From positions 84,093,798 through 84,157,797 of the forward strand of contig JALMGJ010000004.1 of NCBI GenBank assembly GCA_023362775.1: 64,000 nt of DNA, given 5' to 3'. Position 1 is the first letter of the stretch, and each line of letters starts with the position of its first letter. The notes under the pieces were generated by a model. It was not told the DNA's origin, ran no database searches, and saw only the letters and a list, made by a program, of their open reading frames with translations. The translations under genes and the position numbers were made by a program. The DNA comes from Charina bottae (taxonomy: Eukaryota; Chordata; Lepidosauria; Squamata; Charinaidae). Positions 12,067-22,764 of this stretch are shown piece after piece.

Positions 12067-12069
12067 GTC

Positions 12070-13499
12070 ATGCTTTCCATTATATTTTACTATTCCGTAC
12101 ATTTCCTCTCAGGGCAGAGAAAGTTCAGTTCTATAAATCTAATGGGTATTTTGGCTACATCTTCTAAGGAATTATGTAATTAGATCCATATACTGATTCT
12201 GGTGGCTAGTTCCTTGACTTCTGTTTCGTTGTTGAATATGCAGGGAAAGGTGTTGAGGTATCCTGGTTAGAATCCTCCAATATATTCACTGAGGTCTTTG
12301 TTTGTTTGTTTGTCAAATTTATTTAGCAGAGCATATACTGTGTGTGTAGAATTAAATATAATTATAGACAGATACTTACGGTCCAGAAGGGCAAGAAAGC
12401 TTTATTAATGAAATTGCATGTTATTTTCTAATGAGGAAAGAACAAAATAAGTTCTTGGTTGCTATCTGTGTTCCTAAAGTTCCTAATAGTCAAACAGCAT
12501 AAAAGTACAAAGAATTAAAACTTCTGGAGCTGGATCCTGAGCAGAATGTATGACCCCTTTTTAAAACTAGTATTTCAAGAGAAAATAGTAGGGTGGCTAT
12601 AAAATGTACCATTAGCAGGCACAGTGAAAGTGGACAGCAGCAGTTTAAAATGTGGTTCTTTTGCCACTCCTGTTATGTCTAGCTTCATGGATTATGTGGC
12701 AGTTTGATTTAACCATAGTTTGTGACTAAGCTACCATTGCTAGGCTCACATTGCATTTAGTCTTAAACCACCATTTACAAACTATAATGACTGGCTTCAC
12801 ATAGTGCAATATGTAAGCAGATCTAGAGATTGACTGCAGCAGCTGTTCAGGGATTCAGAAAGAAAAGGAGAATATAAAGTTGCACAAAAGAAATACAAAA
12901 GGACAACAAGGAATGCAAGAGAGAGAGTGTGTGTGTGTGTGTGTGTTTTTAAGCAATATAGCTAATAAGATTAATAGTAAAATTATACCTTGGTAAATCA
13001 GAGGTTCCTAGCCAGGAAACTGATCAGGGAAACAGTGGAACTGTTGGATGATAGTAGAGGAAGATGAGAGATTCCAGGAATCTGAATTATTACTTTTCAT
13101 TTATCTTCACTACAGGAGCTGCACATGCCTGAACAAATATTATCAGGAGGGATGTTGAACTGAGACAAATTATGGTGTCAAGAGATAAGGTTTAATTTTT
13201 ATTGATTAAATTTATAAAGTACACTTCACAGATGCACTGAAAATGTCTGAATGGACACTGACTGACTGGCTAAGAAAGAGCATTTTGAGTTGTGGTACAT
13301 ACAAATGAAAATATTGATGGTCATGCAACTGGCCTGTAAGCAGCAAATTTTTGTTGAAGAAGAAATTGGAAGTAAAATTTCTAACATTATAATATCTTCG
13401 CAATAATGATTGCAATACTGTTCAGAGTGGGGTCACCATATCTTCAGGATGCTGTCAATCTGAAAGAAGCTAGAAAAGCACAACTCCCCTCTGAAAAAA
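12070..13499. other. Stretch with no recognisable gene
   Basis: There is a (TG)n run at about 12926-12945. No convincing coding potential or repeat family was seen elsewhere. Confidence 0.5.
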
Positions 13500-13768
13500 A
13501 ATTACAGTGTTTGGATTTTTAAGGTTAAAAGGGCAAGGGATCATGATAGAAGTGTATAAAATTATCTATGTATAAAGAACATGAGTTACATCTACTCTCC
13601 TCTCTACTTCTAAGAAAACTAAAAACCAAGATTCTCCAAATTTATTAGCTACTGCATGTACTGATGACTAACACCATAGGTAGTTTTGAAAGCACATTAA
13701 ATGGATTCATTGAAGGTAAAGCTATCAGTGGTTATTACCATGATGACTGTGTAATTATAACTAGTATT
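13500..13768 (+). repeat. Relic of an abundant amniote interspersed repeat
   Basis: The phrases gggcaagggatcatgatagaa near 13530 and ggattcattgaaggtaaagctatca near 13700 match, by memory, a common reptile repeat. Its intact form has a run about agacatgatagaggtctataaaat followed by a segment about aaattcatggagg and a ggctatcaatggctac block. The family name is not certain; it behaves like a LINE 3' region. Confidence 0.35.
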
Positions 13769-13772
13769 TTCT

Positions 13773-13992
13773 TGGGGGCAAGTGCCTTCGAGTCAGTGTT
13801 GATTCTTAGCAACTGCCTGGGAAAGTCCCTGGAAAGATTTTGGAAGTGGTTTGCCATTGCCTGCTTCCTCGGGCTGTGAGACAGTGACTGGCCCAAGGTC
13901 ACCAGCTGGCTTTGTGCCTAAGACAGGACTAGAACTCACAGTCTCCTGGTTTCTAGCCTGTTGCCTTAACCACTAGACCAAACTGGCTCTCC
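13773..13992 (-). mobile_element. tRNA-derived CORE-SINE
   Basis: On the minus strand it begins gagagccagtttggtctag (A-box region tggtctagtggttaagg), has a B-box-like gagttctagtcc, then the MIR-type core phrase tgaccttgggccagtcac. The body ends with ggcaatggcaaaccacttcc, a gggactttcccaggcagtt block and an actgactcgaagg block. RNA polymerase III would transcribe an intact copy, and a LINE partner would be needed for mobility. Confidence 0.85.
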
Positions 13993-13994
13993 AA

Positions 13995-15184
13995 AATATC
14001 ATATGCCTCTCAATACCAATTGCTTGCTCATGTTCTGCTTGTGGGATTTTTGTAGATCTTCTTACATTAAATATTGCTTCTTTATAAATATATTTTATTG
14101 TGATTTTTCAATTGTCCTCCATGATAGTTGCTACAATGACAAGAGGTTTTATTTGCTTTCCCAACTACATCCTTCCTCTTCCTGGCCTCTATTATATTCA
14201 TTTCAGGACTGATGTTTCTAGGTTGGGCAGTCTTTTAAAAAAATCTGTTTCAGTGAAGTTATTAACCATTTTCTGATTGTGTTTATGCACTTTTCATATC
14301 TGCTTCATCCATTTTAATAAAGACCCGACTTACCAGCATTCTTTATTTATGTAGATGAATAAATAGTTAGAAATTTTGCTGCAGAAATAGCGAGTGAAAG
14401 AGAAGGAGGAGGAAAGGATGGGATAGAGTAATGACTTCTTGCACATGTATAAAAATTCAGCCAATGAGGAAAAGAACTGTAAACTTGGCAAGTTGATGTG
14501 TGCAGATAACCTTCAATATATATCCCTAAATTGTCAGGGATAAAATATTACACCACCTGGGATCTGAAAAATCAATGATATACTATATAATGGCAATAGC
14601 TGGCTAAGAAACTACTTTAGAATCAAATGTCTGCACACTTTTTAATGCTATGCTTTAGCGCTCTAGATGAAGGATGAAAATGACATTGATTTCAACTGCA
14701 TGTAAAAACTAAAAATCCAATTCTACTTTTCAATGACTAAACTCAATGAATGCATAGATGTAGATTTCTATAGCAGTATATTTTGTAAAAAAAAGAATAC
14801 ATAGGAATACTGTCATTACTTAACACCTACACACCTTGTAAACATAGCAGACACTGCACTGTTTTTCATAAAAAAAATTAATTGCAATTTATTCTACAGG
14901 CACCATTATATTACAACTGGTTTTTTTCCTTATTATTATTATTTTGTTATAATTATTAAAATACAACATGGTGATGAAGCCTGAATGAAATTCATAGAAT
15001 TATAATAGATCAGCTGGACCTCACACAAATAGGGCTTTACATTAAACAACAACAAAGCAATTTTTTAAAATAAATATGATTTTATGTTAGTGTGGTCTAT
15101 ATTTAACCAAGATACACCAATGTTTCTGTATGACTGCATTTCTGGGCATACTCCCTTTTCAGTAAGTTCAGGAAATACATACTG
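13995..15184. other. AT-rich stretch with no recognisable gene
   Basis: A short (TTA)n run lies near 14930-14945. No exon or repeat was recognised. Confidence 0.5.
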
Positions 15185-16245
15185 TATGTATGATTCCTGC
15201 GATCAATTCTAGCAGCACCCAGCGGAACAGCAAATGCCCTGATGGGACTAGAAACAGGAATGCCGCAAATACTGGTTAAGGCCTGGAAGATGATGTTAAC
15301 CTTTTGGTTGAAAATTCAATTCCTTCCAGTAGGTTTGACCCCTCTAGTCCTGATTGATAACTCTCTCTCCCTGGAAACAGGCAATAGAGTATAAGCTGGC
15401 TTTATATGGCCTGTCTCCATTATTTTTAAAATCACTAGGTTATGACCAAGCCAAGCAAATGGTAGAATCAGAGATATGGAATTCCAACTAGAAGTTAGAA
15501 TGTTATGTTACCTCCACATAGCAGGAATCAGATAAGATGGGGTACATGGGAACCAGCAAGATATTTGAAAGACCTAACCTTTCCTAAGATTAGAATAGCA
15601 TTTTTAGAGCTAGATTTAATATCCTTCCATCAGCACTCCTGCAAGGCAGGTAAAATAAAAAACCCTTAGCAGAAAGAATTTGTACATGCGGCACTAAGGA
15701 GGTTGAAAACATTGCTCACGTTCTATTGCGATGTAAATATTATAGGGATATTAGATCAACATATATTTATCCCCTAATAGAAAGATATCCAGGGAGACCT
15801 GATAGTTTTTATGAGAACCATCTTCTGCAGGATTCAAACCCACTTATTACACGTGCAGTAGCAAAAAATTTTGCTGCCGCAATGATAATAAGGCATAACC
15901 GGTTAAAGAAGTAGGGAATTGTGTATATTTTTCTATTTTTATTAATGCTTTGTACAGCCATTTTTTAATATTTTAGGATATATATTTTATAACATATTAT
16001 TAAAATGATAGAGTTATTAATGTTTAGATAAATAAACATGTCATTATTGTAATAGAGTTTTATTGTAATAGGGTTTTATAGATTATATTATAATTGTGTA
16101 AATTTATAGTTTTATTCCATACAACAACCACCTATGTATATTTGTATTTAATTGATTAGTGTGATTTTAATTGTTATTTTAATTAATTTTAAGTTGCTGG
16201 TCATTGACCGAATAAAAAAACATTCATTCATTCATTCATTCATAC
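15185..16245 (+). mobile_element. 3' part of an unassigned squamate LINE (degraded)
   Basis: Translated pieces match the C-terminal region of a reverse transcriptase abundant in squamates: GLETGMPQ near 15250, then a cysteine/histidine segment (ICTCG...ENIAHVLLRCKYYRDIRS, about 15670-15750) and a basic C-terminus ending at 15914. The 3' UTR ends ggtcattgaccgaataaa followed by (CATT)n, a usual LINE-type simple-repeat tail. The same family is on the minus strand at 30720-31813. Several stops make it non-functional. The clade was not assigned. Confidence 0.65.
16220..16243. repeat. (CATT)n tail of the LINE fragment
   Basis: About six tetranucleotide units directly follow the LINE 3' end. Confidence 0.9.
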
Positions 16246-16847
16246 TCTATGTGTGTTAGTATTTACTCAATGTACCATCCATTTTCTCTATATACAGTAG
16301 CTAATATGTAAAGGAAGAGGAAAATGTGTGAATTAATGTTGGTCTCCTTCTGTCCCTCATGGTTGTCTCATGTGCATTTTGGGTTGTCTTTCTTATAAAA
16401 GAGTGGGTTCAGTGAAGATGAGACTAGTTTTAAGTATCCCATCAAGAAATTGTAGCAGAGGCTGGTTGCCATCCTTCTATTTGAACTTTTTTTCATTCTG
16501 TTGATGTCTATCATCCTTGAAATGAAGGTCAACCTTTTAAAATCTGGAAACCTTTCTGCACTCCTGCTTTTCCCTTCTGTCCAATTTTCAACTCTTATAA
16601 CATACTGAAGAGCAATTTAATGCACAACGTACTCCCTACTCCCTGCAACACAATCAATTGAACTAAAGCACATATCACAATACAGCCAAACTTTTACTCT
16701 AAATCTCTGTAGACTCATGCTGTAGACTCAGCCTCATGCATGTTTGGCTCCATAGCCAATTAATTTCCCTCTCCAAGATATCCATTCGCTCTTCACAAAA
16801 TGACAACAAAAATTCACCTATGCTATAAATGAAAAAGGCAGGCATTT
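16246..16847. other. Stretch with no recognisable gene
   Basis: Nothing assignable was seen. Confidence 0.45.
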
Positions 16848-16926
16848 GAGACAGAGACAGAGACAGAGACAGAGACAGAGACAGAGACAGAGACAGAGAC
16901 AGAGACAGAGACAGAGACAGAGACAG
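16848..16926. repeat. (GAGACA)n microsatellite
   Basis: About 13 near-perfect hexanucleotide units. Open frames across it (LSLSLS on the minus strand) are artefacts of the repeat. Confidence 0.97.
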
Positions 16927-17186
16927 ATAAATCCTCTTCCATTTAGTTGGTTTTTTTGTAGCAAGATTACAAAAAAATAAACAGACCAAGTTTGGGTCTA
17001 TTATGGCATGTGCCTTAGATCAATTGTTTTTAAAAACATTTGTAGTTGGTTTGATGAATTTGTAAAATGTACTTAGAATTATTTTTTCTTTTTTTGATTG
17101 CCCTATGTCACAGGTCATGTATTCATGAGCCAAAAAGTAGAGTAAAAATAAACCAAATTGTTTTACCTTCAACCAGGGTTGGGTTT

Positions 17187-17414
17187 TTTTTAATACCTTC
17201 AAGTCAATGCTGACTCCTGGCAACTGCCTGGACAAGTCCCTGCAGTTTTCTTGGCAAGATTTCAGAAGTGGTTTACCATTGCCTCTTTCCTAGGGCTGAG
17301 GTAAAGTGACTGTCCCAAGGTCACCCATCTGGTTTTGTGCCTAAGGAAGGACTAGAGCTCTCAGTCTCCCTAGTTCCAGCCTGGTGCCTTAACCACTATG
17401 CCAACTGGCTCTCC
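17187..17414 (-). mobile_element. tRNA-derived CORE-SINE
   Basis: Same family as 13773-13992: minus-strand gagagccagttgg head, a gccaagg-type core (tgaccttgggacagtcac), gtaaaccacttctg, then a gggacttgtccaggcagtt block and an agtcagcattgacttgaagg tail. It is moderately diverged. Confidence 0.83.
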
Positions 17415-17676
17415 TCAACAGTATAGTTTTCTCCAATTCAAGTTTATCAACAAGGATTTGCTTTCATTTCTGCTCATATACAAAGAAAGATTAACAACTG
17501 AGAAATAGAACATGATTTCAAGAATACACATGTGCATTATTGAAAGTCATTTAATAATAGTCTAGGTATGATTCATTGGTTAGAATCATTGTAACTATTT
17601 AGCCTAAAGTCATCCAAATTATATCTGCATTAAGACATAAGTAAGCAAGCAAACCTTTATCTAAGGATTTTTTACC
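17415..17676. other. Short stretch without a gene
   Basis: Left flank of the hAT-type MITE. Nothing recognisable was seen. Confidence 0.4.
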
Positions 17677-17684
17677 TTATAAAT

Positions 17685-18232
17685 CAGGGGTGGGCAACGT
17701 CAGGCCCAGGGGCTGTATAAAGCCCATGAAAGCAATTGGTCTGGCCCGTGGCAGCAGGGGCGGGTGTGGTGGCGGTGGGTGCAGCGGCAGATGTGGAGGG
17801 GGCAGGAGCGGCATTGGGCATGGTGGGCATGGCGGCGGGCGGGGTGGCAGCAGGCATGCTGGGCGAGGCAGCAGTGGGCACAGCAGTGGGCATGGAAAAA
17901 GCAGGCACGGCAGCGGGCGTGGCAGCGGGTGCGGCAGCGGTGGGTGCAGCGGTGGACGTGGTGGGGGCAGACGCAGCGGCGGACATGGTGGGCATGGCAG
18001 TGGTGGGCACAGTGGCAGTCGTGGTGGCAGCAGGCGCTGCAGCGGGCATAGTGGTGGCGGGCGATGCCGCGGTAGGCGCGGCAGCCCCCCAGTCTGCGAG
18101 ATTGGCTTCTGCCCGCAAACCCTGCCCCCTTCCACGCAATTGGCTCCCACCTTCAAACCCCACCCCCTGGCCCTTGAGTGATGTTATAAATATCAAAACG
18201 GCCCTTGGCATAAAAAAGGTTCCCCACCCGTC
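17685..18232. mobile_element. hAT-type MITE carrying a GC-rich minisatellite
   Basis: The ends caggggtgggcaac (17685) and ggttccccacccgtc (to 18232) form imperfect short terminal inverted repeats of the common vertebrate hAT type. They are flanked by an exact 8-bp TSD, ttataaat, at 17677-17684 and 18233-18240, the TSD length expected for hAT transposases. There is no transposase, so the element is non-autonomous. About 330 bp of the interior (17750-18080) is a degenerate G/C-rich tandem array, strikingly unlike the AT-rich surroundings. Confidence 0.85.
17750..18080. repeat. GC-rich degenerate minisatellite inside the MITE
   Basis: Irregular units built on gtgggcatggcggcgggc, gcagcggg and ggtggc recur without a strict period. 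Long open frames exist in several frames on both strands, encoding low-complexity Gly/Ser/Arg/His, Ala/Gly/Val or Pro/Leu/Cys. That is the pattern of a compositional artefact, not a gene. Confidence 0.85.
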
Positions 18233-18240
18233 TTATAAAT

Positions 18241-19467
18241 AAATAGTAATTTTACAGCATTACTGTATACTGTATATTAGTAAATATATATAAACACTCT
18301 ATTATTGAATGCTAATGCATAGCCATGATTTTACAATATTTCAAAGCTTATCTTAATGTGTTCAGTTTCCAGTCTATGAAACTGAGGGGCACCTAGGTAA
18401 TAGTAAATACAAAATGTCATTGTTATAGCATAATATTTCTCTGTCAAATCAAATGAACTATACTATACATGATGATGAACTTATTACTTGAAATTCTAAG
18501 GCTATTTCTTCAACTGGATTTTTTTCCCAACATGTAGCCACTAAAAATGGGAAGGAATTTGAGGAGATTGCCAGAGCTGCTTTTAAGCCAAGTCCAGCCT
18601 GTGATATTCCCGTTTAACATTTGCTATCACTTCTCAATTCATTTTTTGACCCATATGAACTCCAAGAGTTTATGGTTGATTTTAAGTCTGGAAGGGGAAA
18701 GGTATTTTTACCAAGTTCCAAGGGATAGTGCTTCTTCATGCATTATGTATTATGCAAGTTATGCAGACAAAAATTCAGAATCCAACTGAAAGTTTATTAA
18801 CAGTAAAGAGAAATACAGGAAATGATAGGGGAAATAGGGAGCTTTAAAAAGGAAACAAAACATTTACTGTAGTAATCTAAAACTAGAGGAATGGCACATA
18901 TATTTGTAGGTATCCAAGTAATAATTGAAATAGGACTCCTAGGTTACAATGTAATAGGAAAACAAAACCCATTAAGTTTTAAAGTTACATTGGAATTTTA
19001 AAGAGATGGCCATTTCATTCTCACATCTTTTCCCCCAAAGGCTTTTTCTATGAACCCAACAGAAATTGCTCCTAAACTGATATTTTGCTGGGAATGAAGC
19101 CAACTTTGGCACAAATAAAAACTTTCCTTAACAAGCTAAAAAGTCAGCTTGCAATAGGATGTTTTGTTTCAGAGAAGAGAACTAATGCACCTTCATGAAC
19201 ACTGCAGTCCCCATCTTTATTCTTTCTTGTAATACCTGCTAGCTCCCATTGCAAAAGTTATCACATTTCTGTAAATGCTACATTTAGCGTCACCTGTACC
19301 TTGGCCTCAACAGTTGCTACAGACAATTGGAGATTTGTGTTTTTTAATGATTTCTGAAGTAGAATACTTGTATCTCCCTCCTATGAGGAATTATGCATGT
19401 AACTTATATAGTTCACTGCAGAGGGAAATGTAAATGTTCAGTTTTAGGAAAATGAAGAACAGGATTG
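18241..19467. other. AT-rich stretch with no recognisable gene
   Basis: Only short, domain-free open frames are present (for example 18547-18789). Confidence 0.5.
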
Positions 19468-19478
19468 GAAAATAGATT

Positions 19479-19671
19479 TGATGGCTGTTGTGGGTCTTCT
19501 GGGCTGTGTGGCTGTGTTCTGGAAGTTGTGGTTCCTAACGTTTCGTCAGCAACTGTGGCCAGCATCTTCAGAGGGCAGGAGCACAGACAGAAGCGAAATC
19601 TCTGTGCCCAGGTAGAGGAAGACCCACAACAGCCATCGAACTCCGGCCGTGAAAGCCTTCGACAATACATC
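19479..19671. mobile_element. Miniature palindromic Penelope-like element
   Basis: The plus strand carries the Penelope terminal sequence (gatggctgttgtgggtcttc at 19479, gttctggaagttgtggttcc, cagagggcaggagcacagac). At 19618 it switches to an inverted copy of the terminal part (aagacccacaacagccatcg, then ggccgtgaaagccttcgac). The coding part is absent. Flanks share an 11-bp TSD, gaaaatagatt, at 19468-19478 and 19672-19682. The same terminal repeats bound the coding Penelope at 28389-30257, which presumably represents the autonomous partner. Confidence 0.85.
19536..19573 (-). ncRNA. Hammerhead-ribozyme-like motif in Penelope terminal repeat
   Basis: Minus strand: CTGAAGA (complement of 19565-19571), a stem-II region of about 20 nt, then GAAAC (complement of 19540-19544) and GTT. 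This matches the hammerhead core CUGANGA...GAAA...UH, known from Penelope-like elements. In this copy stem II has mismatches, so activity is doubtful. Confidence 0.5.
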
Positions 19672-19683
19672 GAAAATAGATTC

Positions 19684-20159
19684 CTTTGGGGAAAGGAGAC
19701 TAGGATTTATAAGTCCAAAGCAAGTATATTTCACATATACAAGCTAGCAATAAATGTTCAAGTAAACACGTTTAGGATTACAGCCTTTTAAAATTTCTAT
19801 TTCATGCCTGAGTCATGTTTATATTTGTAAAATATTTCTTGTTTTATGCAACCCTCTGTGGTCATTTCCTCATGATCACCAGCATGTCTTCCCCTTCACA
19901 GTCATAACCAGCATTTTTGTTTTGTTTCCTTCTTTGTTAGCCCCATTCCAATGGTGTTCACTTCATTTTCACAGTGTTCTGTTTTCTGGTCCTCCACCTC
20001 TTTCTTGCTTTTTCCTTACAGAACTTGGAGATGAAAGGAGTCAGCTTCCAGTTCAACATATCCAGTGGAAAAAACACTGGGTTTGCAAGTAGTGGCTGTG
20101 GTGAAGAGCACATTTACACAGTTATGGCTAAGGTGCCAATTAAAAACCCTTCTTGAGCA
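19684..20159. other. Stretch with no recognisable gene
   Basis: The small open frame at 19974-20156 has no domain. Confidence 0.4.
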
Positions 20160-20575
20160 GTTTGGACTAAGTGACAGTTATCCAGGCCTTAGTTTCAACC
20201 TGTCTTAACTACTGTATGGTACTTTACATGAGCTATCCTCAAAAAGTGTTCAGAAATTGCAATTGGAATAAAATGTGGTAGCCAGGCTACTGACTGGTAC
20301 AAAATACACAGGTCATATGGCACCTATAGTAAAAGAACTGCACTGATTACCATCTGACCATCAGTTACAATTGAAGATGCTGCTGTTGACATTTAAGACC
20401 CTAAACGTTATGAACTGTGGTATCATCTGAGCTAGTCAGGTCACCTTACTTAGATCAGCAAGCAAACCCTTCTGAAGGTACCTTCTTCAGACTATCAAAT
20501 AAGTTGGAAGGAAGCTTCTCCCATCTGCCTCCCAAACTATGGAATGTAGTCCTTGTCAGGATGCCATTGCCATCC
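20160..20575 (+). mobile_element. Degenerate LINE RT C-terminal fragment (L2/Rex1-like)
   Basis: Despite stops, the translation keeps the order VVARLLTGT (about 20277), HMAPIVKELH-LPSDHQLQLKM, LLLTFKTLN (about 20380-20410) and a final LPSASQTMECSP block. This corresponds to ARLLTG, HI-P-L--LHWLP, LTFKAL and LPPALWNSLP in the C-terminal region of L2/CR1/Rex1-type LINE proteins. It is an old relic. Confidence 0.55.
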
Positions 20576-22170
20576 TGCCAGAGATAAATGGGGTTTGTAG
20601 TTAGTAGGTAGATGGGGTTTGTAGTTCATAGGGAGAGGGGCAGTAATTTGTTAGCATTCTTGCAGGACATTGGAAGAAGCATTAGAGATAAGCAGGGAGT
20701 TGGAATGTGGGGGTTGTAGAGCAGGAACCAGAATCCAAGGCCGTTCAGCTGGGATCATCAAAGGACTGACAGTTTAGAGTTATGGGAACTGAGTCGGTAG
20801 GTGAGGGGTTGGTGAGGAATGAGTGGGAACTGGCATGTTTAAAGTTGTGATTGTGCGCGCTTTTGCTCTATCTGCTCTTTGCATCAATTCTATTCACTTG
20901 TATTAATAAAAGAACTTTTTCATATCCTACCATGGCTTATGCTAAGAGTTTCTAAAATAATATCAAAGGAGTGGATTGTCACAATCCTAAAGAAGATGTA
21001 TTTAAGATTGTTCCCAGAATTTAAGAAGATTAAAAATACCATACCATTGATGAATATTCTCTGAATATGAGTTTTGAGATGTATATTGAGTTCTTTGTCA
21101 TGCTATTCAACAAACACTGAGCTAGTTTGCTAATCAGTTTACTTTGCTAAATGCTAATCTGAGATACTTGCTAAATGCTATGCTAAAGTCCCATAATCTA
21201 AGGAAATCACCAAATAAAAAGATCATCAGCTGGCATACTAATTCTTCTCTGTTCCTTTAATTTAAATATCTAAGGAAGCTCTTTTTCTCATTCTGAGCCT
21301 CCTTCAACCTCAATTAATTCTGAGGTTCAGCCTTTCTGACACCATGTCTACATTTCCAGGCTATTTGTATATATGTGACATAGTTTGCAGTTGTGTTTCT
21401 TAGTTTTTTTTTTTAAGAATTTCTACCCATATATTTCCGAACAGCTCCCCTGGCTATGAAATCATATTCATATTTGCTCTAGAATTTATTAAAATCTACT
21501 TTCCTGAAGTTAAAAGTACAGATTCAACTACACTTTGTTTTAGTTAAAACAAAGAATGTCAGAATGGTCTCCTTCCTTCTTTTTTATCACTAAATCTTCT
21601 CTGTTATATAGTAAACCTATGCAAATGATTAACTTAGGTATTTTTCTTGAAAACATGATGTTCATATGGATTTTTTTTTCTTCAGTTGGTGCATTCACTC
21701 AAAAGCTCAGGATAGTTGCCATAATTCCTCTTGAAGACTTCTGGGCATGCATACATACACACACCCAGAAAACACTTCAATGAAATAATGAAATATTTCT
21801 AGTATCAGATACCAACTCTATCAATATCCAAGGATAGGCAATCTGGCTACCAGCAGAAGCTTTTGGAATTAAACTCCATTATCTCCCACAAGCATGAACA
21901 ATGACAAGGTATTATGAGAATAATATTCCAAAAATATAGAGAGCTCCAGATTACCTATCCTTGTTGATTTTATTTGAGTAGTCAGTTTTTAACCTGTGGC
22001 ATTATTCTTTCCTTCTCAGTCATCTTCCAGTAACTGAAATAATGCATAATAGACTTGAACCTTCTTGAGCTTCCTTTCTAGATCTTCAAAATCCATGGTA
22101 TAATTGTAACTGCTGTTTGCAATATTAGCCATCCCCTAATGGGATAGTAGGATGCAAGACCTACCACTGT
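20576..22170. other. Stretch with no recognisable gene
   Basis: A short direct repeat (gatggggtttgtagtt, near 20590 and 20612) is the only local structure seen. Open frames here are short and domain-free. Confidence 0.45.
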
Positions 22171-22171
22171 A

Positions 22172-22471
22172 TTTAGTTTTTTTTATTTTATATTTTATAT
22201 TTTATATTTTATATTTTATATTTTATATTCTATATTCTATATTCTATATTCTATATTCTATATTCTATATTCTATATTCTATATTCTATATTTTCAATTT
22301 TCAATTTTCAATTTTCAATTTTCAATTTTCAATTTTATATTTTATATTTTATATTTTATATTTTATATTTTATATTTTATATTATTTTATATTTTATATT
22401 TTATATTTTATATTTTATTTTATTTTATTTTATTTTATTTTATTTTATTTTATTTTATTTTATTTTATTTT
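22172..22471. repeat. Mosaic heptamer/pentamer microsatellite
   Basis: The array comes in homogeneous blocks: ttttata units, then ttctata units, then ttttcaa units, then ttttata again, then tttta pentamers to about 22470. It sits directly upstream of an L2-type 3' tail in minus orientation and probably grew from that element's A/T tail. Confidence 0.9.
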
Positions 22472-22515
22472 TAGTGCCCATCTCACAAAAAGTAACTCTG
22501 GGAGGCGTACTTAGT
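22472..22515 (-). mobile_element. L2-type 3' terminus
   Basis: The string gtgcccatctc...aactctgggaggcgtac is a mutated reverse complement of the L2 3' end (gtaaaccgcccagagt...gagatgggcggt). Only the last 45 or so bases remain. Confidence 0.6.
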
Positions 22516-22523
22516 ATATATTC

Positions 22524-22762
22524 CAGTTTGGTCTAGTGGTTAAGGTGCTGGGCTAGAAACCAGGAGACTGAGTTCTAGTCCCGCCTTAGGCATGAAAGCT
22601 GGCTTGGTGACCTTGGGCCAGTCACTGTCTCTCAGTCCAACTCACCTCACAGGGTTGTTGTTGTGAAGAAAATAGGAGGAGGAAGGAGTATTACGTATGT
22701 TCACCGCCTTGAGTTATTTATAAAAAATAATAAAGGGATAAAAATAAATAAATTAAATAAAT
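22524..22762 (+). mobile_element. tRNA-derived CORE-SINE with L2-like tail
   Basis: It has an A-box region tggtctagtggttaagg, gagttctagtcc as B-box, the core tgaccttgggccagtcac, then a different 3' part from the copies at 13.8 and 17.2 kb: cctcacagggttgttg, aggaggaagg, ccgccttgagttat and an aaataaat tail. The tail resembles the L2 terminus, suggesting L2-driven mobility. A 6-bp direct repeat (atattc) is at both ends. Confidence 0.8.
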
Positions 22763-22764
22763 AT

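Noticed and set aside
16699..16989. Minus-strand frame with Ser-Leu repeats
   Set aside because: It reads through the GAGACA microsatellite and has no domain outside it.
17677..18242. Long overlapping open frames on both strands across the GC-rich array (Gly/Ser/Arg/His, Ala/Gly/Val, Pro/Leu/Cys)
   Set aside because: Several frames are open at once and all are low-complexity; this is a composition effect of a minisatellite inside a MITE, not a protein.
22152..22514. 120-residue open frame of repeating Phe/Tyr/Ile/Leu
   Set aside because: It is a translation of the heptamer/pentamer microsatellite.
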